Source: Stagnihabitans sp043738565 (GTDB lineage Bacteria > Pseudomonadota > Alphaproteobacteria > Rhodobacterales > Rhodobacteraceae). Taken from it: a stretch of 25,458 bases of DNA. The stretch covers positions 1 through 25,458 of the forward strand of contig JAYUGA010000251.1 in the NCBI GenBank assembly GCA_043738565.1, written 5' to 3'. Both the position numbers and the translations under genes were made by a program. The notes under the pieces were generated by a model that did not search any database, was not told where the DNA came from, and saw only the letters and a program-made list of their open reading frames with translations. Shown here piece by piece: positions 6,842 through 13,412 of this stretch (the stretch's first letter is position 1; every line of letters starts with the position of its first letter).

Positions 6842-8248
6842 CTACGAACCCCCGATCAGCGCCTTGACCCTTGCCGTGAAATCCTCACCGCGTTTTTCGA
6901 AGTTGGGATACTGGTCGAACGAGGCTGCGGCAGGGGCCAACAGGACGACCTCGCCGGGTTGTGCATCGGCAGCCGCTTGGGCTACGGCGCGGTCCATCGT
7001 TGCGCAGATCTCATGCGGGACTTCGCCCAGTTCCAGCGCGAAATCGCGGGCGGAATGGCCGATCAGATAGGCTTTCTGCACGGAGCCTGTGAAGGGCAGC
7101 AGGGCCTTGATGCCGCCCTCCTTGCCCATGCCACCGGCAATCCAGCGGATTTTGGCGAAGGCCTGCAAGGCTTTGGCGGCGCTGTCGACATTGGTGGCTT
7201 TCGAGTCGTTGACGAAGCGCACCCCTGCCCTTTCGCCAACCAACTGGCTGCGATGCGGCAGGCCCGCGAAGCTGTGAAACGCCGCTTCGATGACCTTGGG
7301 GGCGAAACCAAGCGAGCGGCAGACGGCATAGGCGGCGCAGGCGTTCTGGTGGTTGTGGGCCCCGGGCAGGCCCTGCACCTCGCGCAAGTCGATCGAGGCC
7401 ACCTGTTTGCCCTTGCGCCATTCGGCGAGGTACCCTTTGCGGGCGAAGACCGACCAGCCGAAGCCCTCCAGCTTTTGGCCTGCGGAAATCCGGATGACGC
7501 GGTCGTCGGCGGCGGTTTCGGCGACTTGACCGGCGAGGTAGCGGCCTTCGACCTCATCGACGCCGATCACCGCGCGGTCGGGACCGCCTTCGGCAAACAG
7601 GCGGCGTTTGGCGGCGAAATAGCCGCCGATGCCGCCGTGACGGTCCAGATGGTCGGGCGACAGGTTGGTGAAGACCGCGATGTCGGGGGTCAGGGCGCGG
7701 GCAAGGTCGGTCTGGTAGCTGGAAAGTTCCAGAACGACGACCTCGCCGTCCTCGGCCGGGTCAAGGTCCAGCACGCCGCGACCGATGTTGCCAGCGATCT
7801 GGGTCGGGCGCTGGGCGGTCTGGCAAATGTGGTGGATCAGCGCCGTGGTGGTGGATTTGCCGTTCGAACCGGTGACGCAGACGACGCGGGGGGTGATGTC
7901 GAACCCATCCCAGTCTTCGGTGGCATAGCTGCGGAAGAACAGGCCGATGTCGTTGTCGACCGGGATACCCAGTTCGAGGGCGCGGGCGATGACTTTGTGC
8001 GGCGCGGGGTAAAGGTGGGGGATGCCGGGGGATGTGATGAGGGCGGCTGCGCCCTCAAGCGCGGACTGGCGGGTCAGGTCGGTGCAGACCAAGCCCGCCG
8101 CCTCCGCCGTGGCGCGGGCTTCGGGGCTGTCGTCCCACAGGAGCGGCTCGGCCCCGCCTGCAATCAGGGCACAGGCGGTGGCAAGCCCAGATCGGCCAAG
8201 GCCGAGGACGGCGACTTTCTGGCCTGCGAAGCCTTGCACTGGAATCAT
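6842..8248 (-). CDS. murD: UDP-N-acetylmuramoyl-L-alanine--D-glutamate ligase MurD
   Basis: MurD is the cytoplasmic ATP-dependent ligase adding D-glutamate to UDP-MurNAc-L-Ala. I chose the ATG at 8248, giving 468 residues (MIPVQGFAGQ), because AAGGGGGG stands just upstream and the homologous fold begins with KVAVLGLGRSGLA (11-23). The frame stays open further upstream without a start site of similar quality. The P-loop is TGSNGKSTT (126-134), followed by LSPDHLDRHG and the C-terminal FVNDSKATN and APAAASFDQ motifs. Many MurDs have SPACASFD in place of APAAASFD. It starts a new transcription segment: the gene upstream (GNAT) runs the opposite way, so murD, ftsW, murG and murC likely depend on a promoter in 8249-8362. 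Confidence 0.97.
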   Translation of the reverse strand: MIPVQGFAGQKVAVLGLGRSGLATACALIAGGAEPLLWDDSPEARATAEAAGLVCTDLTRQSALEGAAALITSPGIPHLYPAPHKVIARALELGIPVDNDIGLFFRSYATEDWDGFDITPRVVCVTGSNGKSTTTALIHHICQTAQRPTQIAGNIGRGVLDLDPAEDGEVVVLELSSYQTDLARALTPDIAVFTNLSPDHLDRHGGIGGYFAAKRRLFAEGGPDRAVIGVDEVEGRYLAGQVAETAADDRVIRISAGQKLEGFGWSVFARKGYLAEWRKGKQVASIDLREVQGLPGAHNHQNACAAYAVCRSLGFAPKVIEAAFHSFAGLPHRSQLVGERAGVRFVNDSKATNVDSAAKALQAFAKIRWIAGGMGKEGGIKALLPFTGSVQKAYLIGHSARDFALELGEVPHEICATMDRAVAQAAADAQPGEVVLLAPAAASFDQYPNFEKRGEDFTARVKALIGGS

Positions 8249-8272
8249 CGAGCCCCCCTTGGATCGGGCCAG

Positions 8273-8301
8273 ACAATGCCTGTCCGGGGCCTTGGCCGCA
8301 A
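8273..8301 (-). promoter_or_regulatory. Candidate housekeeping promoter for murD
   Basis: On the minus strand TTGCGG (8301-8296) and CATTGT (8278-8273) are separated by exactly 17 bases, 25 bases before the murD ATG. The -10 match is imperfect. The divergent layout requires a murD promoter somewhere in this 114-base gap. The dyad TTGTC-T-GACAA at 8329-8339 lies between the two divergent genes and could be a regulator site. Confidence 0.3.
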
Positions 8302-8362
8302 GGCGGTGGGATTGACCTGCGGCGGGCGTTGTCTGACAAAGGCCGGATCGCAGGAGAATGCC

Positions 8363-8809
8363 ATGACCGTGACGATCCGACCGCTTGCCGTGGCAGACCG
8401 TGCCATCTGGCAGGAGATGCTGGACGGCTATGCGGCGTTCTACAAAACCGCCGTGACGGCGGAGGGGCGGGCGGCGGTCTGGGGCTGGATCTTTGGCGAC
8501 GAGGAGTTCTGGTGCGATCTGGCCGTGCTGGACGGCGCGGTGGTAGGGATGGCCCAGTATCAGCTGATGCACCGCAGCCTGTCGGGGGCGAAGGTGGTGT
8601 ACCTGTCGGACCTGTTCGTGCTGCCCGAGGTGCGCGGCGGCGGGGTGGGGCGGGCGCTGATCGACCATGTGATCGGCTTTGCGCGGGAGCGGGGGATTGG
8701 CAATGTCCGCTGGCTGACCCAGGAGTTCAACTATGCCGGGCGGCGGTTGTATGACAGCTATCGGCCCAAGAGCGATTTCATTTTGTATTCGGTGCCGGTG
8801 GAGCGGTAG
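8363..8809 (+). CDS. GNAT family N-acetyltransferase
   Basis: This is the only plus-strand gene inside the dcw cluster. The ATG at 8363 is preceded by CAGGAG at a good distance and gives 148 residues (MTVTIRPLAV). The acetyl-CoA binding motif A is visible as YLSDLFVLPEVRGGGVGRAL (80-99), with the pyrophosphate-binding RGGGVG at 91-96. The C-terminal WLTQEFNYAGRRLYD fits motif B. The acetyl acceptor cannot be inferred; small amines, antibiotics and protein N-termini are all used by the family. It diverges from murD (114-base gap) and converges with the SDR gene (61-base gap). The long open frame upstream is shadow coding of murD and not part of this protein. Confidence 0.92.
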   Translation: MTVTIRPLAVADRAIWQEMLDGYAAFYKTAVTAEGRAAVWGWIFGDEEFWCDLAVLDGAVVGMAQYQLMHRSLSGAKVVYLSDLFVLPEVRGGGVGRALIDHVIGFARERGIGNVRWLTQEFNYAGRRLYDSYRPKSDFILYSVPVER

Positions 8810-8826
8810 GACCGAGGGGTTTCACA

Positions 8827-8868
8827 CCCCCCGGACCCCCTGCGGGATATTTGCGCCAAAATGAAAGG
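8827..8868 (-). repeat. GGATATTT intergenic element, copy 1
   Basis: Read on the minus strand just after the SDR stop, the element shows CATTTT, a short spacer, AAATATCCCGC and a G-rich end that can pair with the preceding C-run (CCCCCTGCGGG on the plus strand). A second copy lies after apbC in the same relation to its gene. From memory, such elements are very common at gene ends in Rhodobacteraceae. A role in 3'-end formation is inference. Confidence 0.55.
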
Positions 8869-8870
8869 CG

Positions 8871-9542
8871 TTACCACGCGGCGGGTTGGCGTTTGCGGAA
8901 AAAGCCGCCGGTGGGGCCGTCTTCGGGCAGGAGGGCGAGCCAGATCGGGGTATCGGCGCCCTGTTCGGGCGAGAGGGGGGCGGAGGGGCCGCCCATGCTG
9001 GTGTGGACCCAGCCAGGGTCGCAGGCGTTGATTTTCACGCAATTCGGCAGGTCGCGGGGCAAGGCGCGGGTCAGGGCGTTCAGCGCCGCTTTGGCGATGC
9101 CGTAGGCGCCGGGGCCGCCGAGGCCCTGGGCGTGGGAGCCCCAGCCGGAGGACAGGTTGACGATGCGGCCCCACTGGGTTTCGCGCCAATGCGGGGTGTT
9201 CAGGCGGATGAGGTCGAGGGGGGCGTTCACCATCACCTCCATTGCTGTCGTGAAGTCGCTGTCCTTGGCGAGTAGCGAGGTGTGGTTCAGGAGGCCCGCG
9301 TTGTTGATCAGGATGTCGAAGCCGCCCGCGCGGGTGATGGCGTCGAAATAGCTGTCGGGGTCGAGGAGGTCGATCCTTTCGAAATGGCAGCCAAGGGCCT
9401 GGGCAGCGGCACGGCCTGCGGATTGGTCCCTTGCGCCGATGGTGACGGCGCAGCCTTTGGCGATCAGGCCGGCGGCGATGGCGCGGCCTAAGCCGCGGTT
9501 GCCGCCGGTGACAAGCGCGCGGGGATGCAGGGGGCGGGGCAT
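8871..9542 (-). CDS. Short-chain dehydrogenase/reductase (SDR)
   Basis: This gene encodes a cytoplasmic NAD(P)-dependent oxidoreductase of 223 residues with a Rossmann fold. The cofactor loop is TGGNRGLG (12-19), followed by NNAG (80-83), the catalytic serine at 131-132 (NLSSG) and YGIAK (147-151) with the catalytic Tyr and Lys. The C-terminal DPGWVHTSMGG is typical of classical SDRs. The substrate is unknown; the family covers sugars, lipids and carbonyl compounds. Its ATG overlaps the stop of the DenD-like gene by one base (TGATG), so the two are translationally coupled and may act in one small-molecule pathway. It ends facing the GNAT gene, with a GGATATTT element in between. Confidence 0.93.
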   Translation of the reverse strand: MPRPLHPRALVTGGNRGLGRAIAAGLIAKGCAVTIGARDQSAGRAAAQALGCHFERIDLLDPDSYFDAITRAGGFDILINNAGLLNHTSLLAKDSDFTTAMEVMVNAPLDLIRLNTPHWRETQWGRIVNLSSGWGSHAQGLGGPGAYGIAKAALNALTRALPRDLPNCVKINACDPGWVHTSMGGPSAPLSPEQGADTPIWLALLPEDGPTGGFFRKRQPAAW

Positions 9543-10465
9543 CAGGGGTTGTCGGCCAGATGCGCCTCGATGATCTGGTCGAAGGAGATATCGGCCTCGA
9601 ACCCCAGATTGCGGGCGCGGGTGGCGGCGAATTCCAGCGCCCAGCCTTCGACGATTTTGGCCACGGCGGGGTCGGGGTTGCGGGTGATCAGGGTCAGGGC
9701 GGCGGGACCGGCGGCGCGTTTCAGCGCGGCGAGTTCATCGGCGACGGTCGCTGTCAGGCCGGGGACGGTGAGGGCGCGGTCGGTGGCGAGGGGGGCGGTC
9801 TCCATCTGGGCCGCGTGGCGGAAGAAGCCGACGGCGGCGCGGGGGGAGGCGAACCAGTGGCGGGTTTCCTCGGGCACCGGCAGGTTGGCGGGCAGACCTT
9901 TGAGCGGTTCGCGCAGGATGTTGGAAAAGAAGCCGGAGGCGGCGCGGTTGGGCAGCCCAGGTCGGATGCAGATCGTCGGCAGGCGGAGCGAGACGCCGTC
10001 GATGTTGCCACGGCGGGAGTAGTCGTTGATCAAGAGTTCCGCGATGGCCTTTTGGGTGCCGTAGCTGGTCAGCGGCACGGTATGGAAATCGTCGGGGATG
10101 CAGTCGGGAAACGGGCGGCCGAAGACGGCGGCGGAGGAGGCGTAGACGAGGCGGGGGTGGTAGTTGGGGGTGTTTCTGATGGCTTCAAGGAGGGCGCGGG
10201 TGGCGTCGAGGTTGACGGCGTAGCCCTTGTCGAAATCGGCCTCGGCCTCGCCCGACACAATCGCCGCGAGGTGGTAGATGATGCCGGGCCGTTGGGCGAT
10301 CAGGCGGGCGGGGGTGTCGGCGGCGGCGAGGTCGACGGTCAGGCTGGCGGAACCGGGCTGGGCTGGCGGGGCCACCACGTCGGCGAGGATCAGCTCCTGG
10401 CTGGCATGGGCGGCGGCGAGTTTGCGGCCGATCATGCCGGCGGCACCGATGATCAGGATTTTCAT
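9542..10465 (-). CDS. denD: NAD-dependent sugar-acid dehydrogenase, D-erythronate dehydrogenase-like
   Basis: This 307-residue extended SDR resembles DenD, which oxidises D-erythronate to 2-oxo-tetronate in four-carbon acid sugar catabolism. The start ATG at 10465 has AAGGGGGG upstream. The cofactor loop is GAAGMIG (7-13), the catalytic serine lies at 110-111 (VYASSAAV) and the YGTQK pair at 135-139. The stretch ending SLRLPTICIRPG and the following ASGFFSNILREPL are distinctive of the DenD group, which is why I prefer this over a generic epimerase. The usual partner genes of erythronate catabolism (a DUF1537 kinase, DenK or an isomerase) are not here. It is coupled to the SDR gene. A candidate promoter and a palindrome lie upstream. 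Confidence 0.8.
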   Translation of the reverse strand: MKILIIGAAGMIGRKLAAAHASQELILADVVAPPAQPGSASLTVDLAAADTPARLIAQRPGIIYHLAAIVSGEAEADFDKGYAVNLDATRALLEAIRNTPNYHPRLVYASSAAVFGRPFPDCIPDDFHTVPLTSYGTQKAIAELLINDYSRRGNIDGVSLRLPTICIRPGLPNRAASGFFSNILREPLKGLPANLPVPEETRHWFASPRAAVGFFRHAAQMETAPLATDRALTVPGLTATVADELAALKRAAGPAALTLITRNPDPAVAKIVEGWALEFAATRARNLGFEADISFDQIIEAHLADNP

Positions 10466-10490
10466 GTGGTCCCCCCTTGGACTTTGGCGG

Positions 10491-10519
10491 AGCATGCCGG
10501 ATTGGGTGGGGGGCGGCAA
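10491..10519 (-). promoter_or_regulatory. Candidate promoter of the DenD-like/SDR pair
   Basis: On the minus strand TTGCCG (10519-10514) and CATGCT (10496-10491) are 17 bases apart and 25 bases before the ATG. The 161-base gap upstream of the DenD-like gene supports an independent promoter. The palindrome at 10535-10552 sits just upstream of the -35. Confidence 0.4.
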
Positions 10520-10534
10520 GGGGGGGATTTGGCG

Positions 10535-10552
10535 GCGTCCAGTTCTGGACGC
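10535..10552. promoter_or_regulatory. Palindrome GCGTCCAG-TT-CTGGACGC upstream of the DenD-like gene
   Basis: This perfect 8-bp inverted repeat has a 2-base centre, a size and shape typical of a dimeric repressor or activator operator such as a GntR or LacI family site. It lies 15 bases upstream of the candidate -35. On the plus strand it is followed by CTTTT-type sequence (TTTT at 10553-10556), so a weak hairpin terminator reading rightward is an alternative, although no plus-strand gene ends there. Confidence 0.45.
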
Positions 10553-10626
10553 TTTTCGCAACCTTGCAATATCAATGCCTTGGATTCGGGATTTTCACGA
10601 ACGGTTAACCTTGGCCGGTGCAGGGG

Positions 10627-10791
10627 TCAAGGACGGCGCGTCACGATTCGCAGGATGCAGGTCACGGCGATCAGGACCAGCAGAAAGATCGGCGGTGCGG
10701 CGTTCAGCCCGACGCGCAGCCACAGGACCAGAGCGCTGCCTGCGGTGACAGCGGCGGTCAGGGCCAGCAATGTGGTCTTGAGGGGCGGCAT
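10627..10791 (-). CDS. Small two-helix membrane protein, 54 residues
   Basis: I translated this short frame directly: it starts MPPLKTTLLALTAAVTAG and ends RIVTRRP. Two hydrophobic segments are visible, roughly residues 6-28 (LLALTAAVTAGSALVLWLRV) and 33-48 (PPIFLLVLIAVTCIL), with a basic C-terminus, which is typical of a small inner-membrane protein. It begins 12 bases after the ChaC-type gene stop on the same strand, so it is probably co-transcribed. The Shine-Dalgarno is poor. I recognise no family. The hydrophobic pattern and tight spacing argue for a real gene. Confidence 0.6.
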   Translation of the reverse strand: MPPLKTTLLALTAAVTAGSALVLWLRVGLNAAPPIFLLVLIAVTCILRIVTRRP

Positions 10792-10803
10792 GGGGCTGCG
10801 GTG

Positions 10804-11535
10804 TCAGGGCTGGACGGGATGGTGGGCGATCCGGTCGGCAACCAGTTCCTGCAAGCGCCACAGATAGCGGTCGTGGATGCCGCGCTGCTCCAGATGGGTC
10901 ACGGTGGAATGCAGGTATTCGGCCATCGAGCCGCGCTCGCCGGCGGCGGTGGCGAGTGCCTGGACGATCTGCTCTTCGGTCAGACCGGGCAGATAGGCGG
11001 GGTTGGAGCGGCTGATCGGGAAGGCAATGGCGCGGACGGGCCCTTCGGCGGTGCGGACGGTGAGCCAGCGGGCGGGCACCTGTGGCGGGTCGCGCTTGAT
11101 CGGCATTTCGCGGCGCAAGAGCGGGATCAGGCTGGCCTCGATGGCGTCCGGCGGCAGGCGGAAGGCGACGCCGCGACAGGAACCGCCGCGATCCATCGCC
11201 AGCATGATGCCGGGGCGGTCCGGGGTGCCGCGATAGATGCGGACCCAGCCGAGGCAGAACGACCGGTGCCAGCCCCGGACGAGCCCAAGGCGTTCCTCGA
11301 CAAAGGCGAATTCGGGGTTCCAGATCAGCGAGCCATAGGCGAAGACCCAGACCGCGCCGGAGGCCGGGCGGTCTTGCAGCAGGGTGGCGGCGGCGGCCTT
11401 GTAGTCGGCGTCGGTTGGGCGGTCGCTGCGGGTGGAGACGAGGCCGGTGGTGCCGTCATGCGGCGGGACACGCGCCACAAGTTCAGGCGTCAGGCGCATC
11501 TGGCGGGGTGGCGCGACGGGCAGCGGCTCACGCAT
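10804..11535 (-). CDS. ChaC-type gamma-glutamylcyclotransferase
   Basis: Proteins of this family split gamma-glutamyl peptides, mainly glutathione, to 5-oxoproline and a dipeptide or amino acid in the cytoplasm. The 243 residues contain the substrate-loop signature FAYGSLIWNPEF (65-76), the GWHRSFCLG stretch (88-96) and a glutamate in RRE (141-143) at the position expected for the catalytic general base. The C-terminal LHSTVTHLEQRGIHDRYLW is typical of bacterial ChaC. The first 55 residues precede the core domain. It lies 24 bases after the unknown lysine-rich gene and 12 bases before a small membrane protein gene, all on one strand, so these three may form a short operon read from mraY. Confidence 0.92.
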   Translation of the reverse strand: MREPLPVAPPRQMRLTPELVARVPPHDGTTGLVSTRSDRPTDADYKAAAATLLQDRPASGAVWVFAYGSLIWNPEFAFVEERLGLVRGWHRSFCLGWVRIYRGTPDRPGIMLAMDRGGSCRGVAFRLPPDAIEASLIPLLRREMPIKRDPPQVPARWLTVRTAEGPVRAIAFPISRSNPAYLPGLTEEQIVQALATAAGERGSMAEYLHSTVTHLEQRGIHDRYLWRLQELVADRIAHHPVQP

Positions 11536-11559
11536 GGCGAGGAGCGTTGAACATTGGGA

Positions 11560-12213
11560 CTATTCCTCCGAGATCTCGTCGCCGTTGATCAGCAGGGTCA
11601 CCGTGCCACCACTGCGGCCCGCGACCTTTTTGATCTCTTTCTTCTGCGCGTCGCTGCACGAGCCGTCGAGGTGGAAATCCAGCGTGCCCAGCACCAGTTT
11701 CTTGCCAGGCTGGAACAACAGGTTATACTTGGCATTGCCACCGATGTGGATGTGGTTGTATTCCTTGGTGTCCTTGTCGGCGGGCCCGGCGCGGCCCTTG
11801 GTGCCGTCGGCGACCATTTTCAGCGCCTGCGCCATTTTCTTGTCCTTGATCAGGCATTCGGCCTTGGCGGCGCTGACCACCTTGATCTTGATGGCTTTCC
11901 TGGCCGCCTCTTGTTCCGCCGCCACGACCCTTGCAACCTTGGCCACCCCGGCCATCGTGGCGGTAAGCAGTTTGCGCACCAGGGTATAGGCGGCCTCATC
12001 GGCAAAGATCGGCGGTTTGAGTGCTGCTTCCTTGGCGAATTTGTCGACGCGCGCGCTGAAGAGTTTGAACTGCGTGGCCAGTTTTTCGATCGCGGCCTTG
12101 CTGGGGGGATCACCGGCCTTGTCGAGATGGTCCTGCATCTTGCCAAGCGCCGTAGTGACGGTCTTGCCGTCGGCGGCGAGTTTTTCGATCATCTGCCCGG
12201 AAGCTGTCGGCAT
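11560..12213 (-). CDS. Unrecognised lysine-rich protein between mraY and the ChaC-type gene
   Basis: I do not recognise this 217-residue protein. I chose the ATG at 12213 (MPTASGQMIEKL) because GGGGAAA precedes it; an in-frame ATG 17 codons upstream (12264) lacks this. The first 130 residues are helical, rich in lysine and alanine (IEKLATQFKLFSARVDKFAKE, then a run of AAEQEAARKAIKIK), possibly coiled-coil. The last 85 residues look like a separate small alpha/beta domain with YNHIHIGGNAKYNLLF, DFHLDGSCSD and TVTLLINGDE. No signal peptide or membrane helix is visible. The His-x-His stretch could bind metal, but this is a guess. It sits 116 bases after mraY, where murD is expected, and is the first gene of the segment that splits the dcw cluster. 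Confidence 0.75.
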   Translation of the reverse strand: MPTASGQMIEKLAADGKTVTTALGKMQDHLDKAGDPPSKAAIEKLATQFKLFSARVDKFAKEAALKPPIFADEAAYTLVRKLLTATMAGVAKVARVVAAEQEAARKAIKIKVVSAAKAECLIKDKKMAQALKMVADGTKGRAGPADKDTKEYNHIHIGGNAKYNLLFQPGKKLVLGTLDFHLDGSCSDAQKKEIKKVAGRSGGTVTLLINGDEISEE

Positions 12214-12329
12214 CGGTTTCCCCAAAATTGGTGCTGTGGCCAAGGACCGCAGGCACAATGCCAACCAGCCCCCGCTAATGCGGAAAGGCTAGACCGGGCG
12301 CGGGATTGAAACAAGGGTTTCGATGCCGG

Positions 12330-13412
12330 TCAGCGCACCTTCAGCGTCGCCAGCCCGACCATCGCCAAGATCAGCGAGATGATCCAGAACCGGATCACGA
12401 TCTGCGGTTCGGCCCAGCCGCGTTTCTCGAAGTGGTGGTGGATGGGCGCCATCAGGAAGATGCGTTTCTTGGTGCGTTTGTAATGGAGAACCTGGATGAT
12501 GACCGACAGCGCCTCGACCACGAACAAGCCGCCGACGATGGCCAGCACGATCTCGTGCTTGATCGAGACGGCGATGGCACCCAAGGCACCGCCCAAGGCG
12601 AGCGAGCCGGTGTCGCCCATGAAGACGGCGGCGGGCGGGGCGTTGTACCACAGGAAGCCGAGGCCCGCACCAAACAGGGCGGAGGCGAAAATCAAAAGCT
12701 CGCCGGTGCCGGGGACGAAGTGGACGCCGAGGTATTCGGCCATGTTGAAGTTGCCCACGACGTAGGAGATCACGCCCAGGGTCGCCCCGGCGATCATCAC
12801 CGGCATGATGGCAAGGCCGTCGAGCCCGTCGGTCAGGTTCACCGCATTGGCGGAGCCGACGATCACGACCATGCCGAAGGGCACGTAGAAGTAGCCCAGG
12901 TTGATCATTGCGTTCTTGAGGATCGGAAAGGCGAGTTGACCTGCCAGCGCATCGGGGTGGAAGCGGGCGGCGGCGTAGGTGGCCATCGCGGCGATCAAGA
13001 GGCCAAGGCCGAAGCGGATGCGGGAGGAGACGCCTTTGGTGTTCTGTTTGGTGACTTTGGCATAGTCATCGGCAAACCCGATCAGGCCGAACGCCAGCGT
13101 GACCAGCAACACGATCCAGATATAGGGGTTGTCGAGCCGGGCCCAGGCCAGCGTCGACACCACCAGCGCCGACAGGATCAGGAGGCCGCCCATCGTCGGG
13201 GTTCCGGCCTTGACGAAATGGGTTTGCGGGCCGTCGTCGCGGATCGGCTGGCCCTTGCCCTGCTTGCGGCGCAACAGGTTGATCAGCGGCTGGCCAAAGA
13301 TGAAACCAAAGATCAGCGCGGTGGCAAAGGCGGCACCGGCGCGGAAGGTGATGTAGCGGAAGAGATTGAAAACGTCGCCCCCGGTCGAAAACTCGGTCAG
13401 CCAGTACAGCAT
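12330..13412 (-). CDS. mraY: Phospho-N-acetylmuramoyl-pentapeptide-transferase MraY
   Basis: MraY is the multi-pass inner-membrane enzyme that joins UDP-MurNAc-pentapeptide to undecaprenyl phosphate, making lipid I. The 360 residues match the family length. Signatures are HFVKAGTPTMGG (65-76), FADDYAK with Asp115 and Asp116 at the Mg2+ site, NLTDGLDGLA (192-201), FMGDTGSLALGG, and the HHHFEKRGW loop near the C-terminus. About ten hydrophobic segments alternate with these loops. Its ATG directly abuts the murF stop (TAGATG), so translation is probably coupled. In the standard cluster murD follows mraY; here an unrelated block follows. Confidence 0.98.
   Translation of the reverse strand: MLYWLTEFSTGGDVFNLFRYITFRAGAAFATALIFGFIFGQPLINLLRRKQGKGQPIRDDGPQTHFVKAGTPTMGGLLILSALVVSTLAWARLDNPYIWIVLLVTLAFGLIGFADDYAKVTKQNTKGVSSRIRFGLGLLIAAMATYAAARFHPDALAGQLAFPILKNAMINLGYFYVPFGMVVIVGSANAVNLTDGLDGLAIMPVMIAGATLGVISYVVGNFNMAEYLGVHFVPGTGELLIFASALFGAGLGFLWYNAPPAAVFMGDTGSLALGGALGAIAVSIKHEIVLAIVGGLFVVEALSVIIQVLHYKRTKKRIFLMAPIHHHFEKRGWAEPQIVIRFWIISLILAMVGLATLKVR

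Noticed and set aside
6488..8362. N-terminal extension of the GNAT protein through the murD region
   Set aside because: The extension overlaps murD antisense and lacks protein-like features; a good CAGGAG site and the family N-terminus mark the start at 8363.
10595..10861. An 88-residue minus-strand frame rich in Arg and Pro
   Set aside because: It is out of frame with the more plausible 54-residue membrane protein and overlaps the end of the ChaC-type gene.
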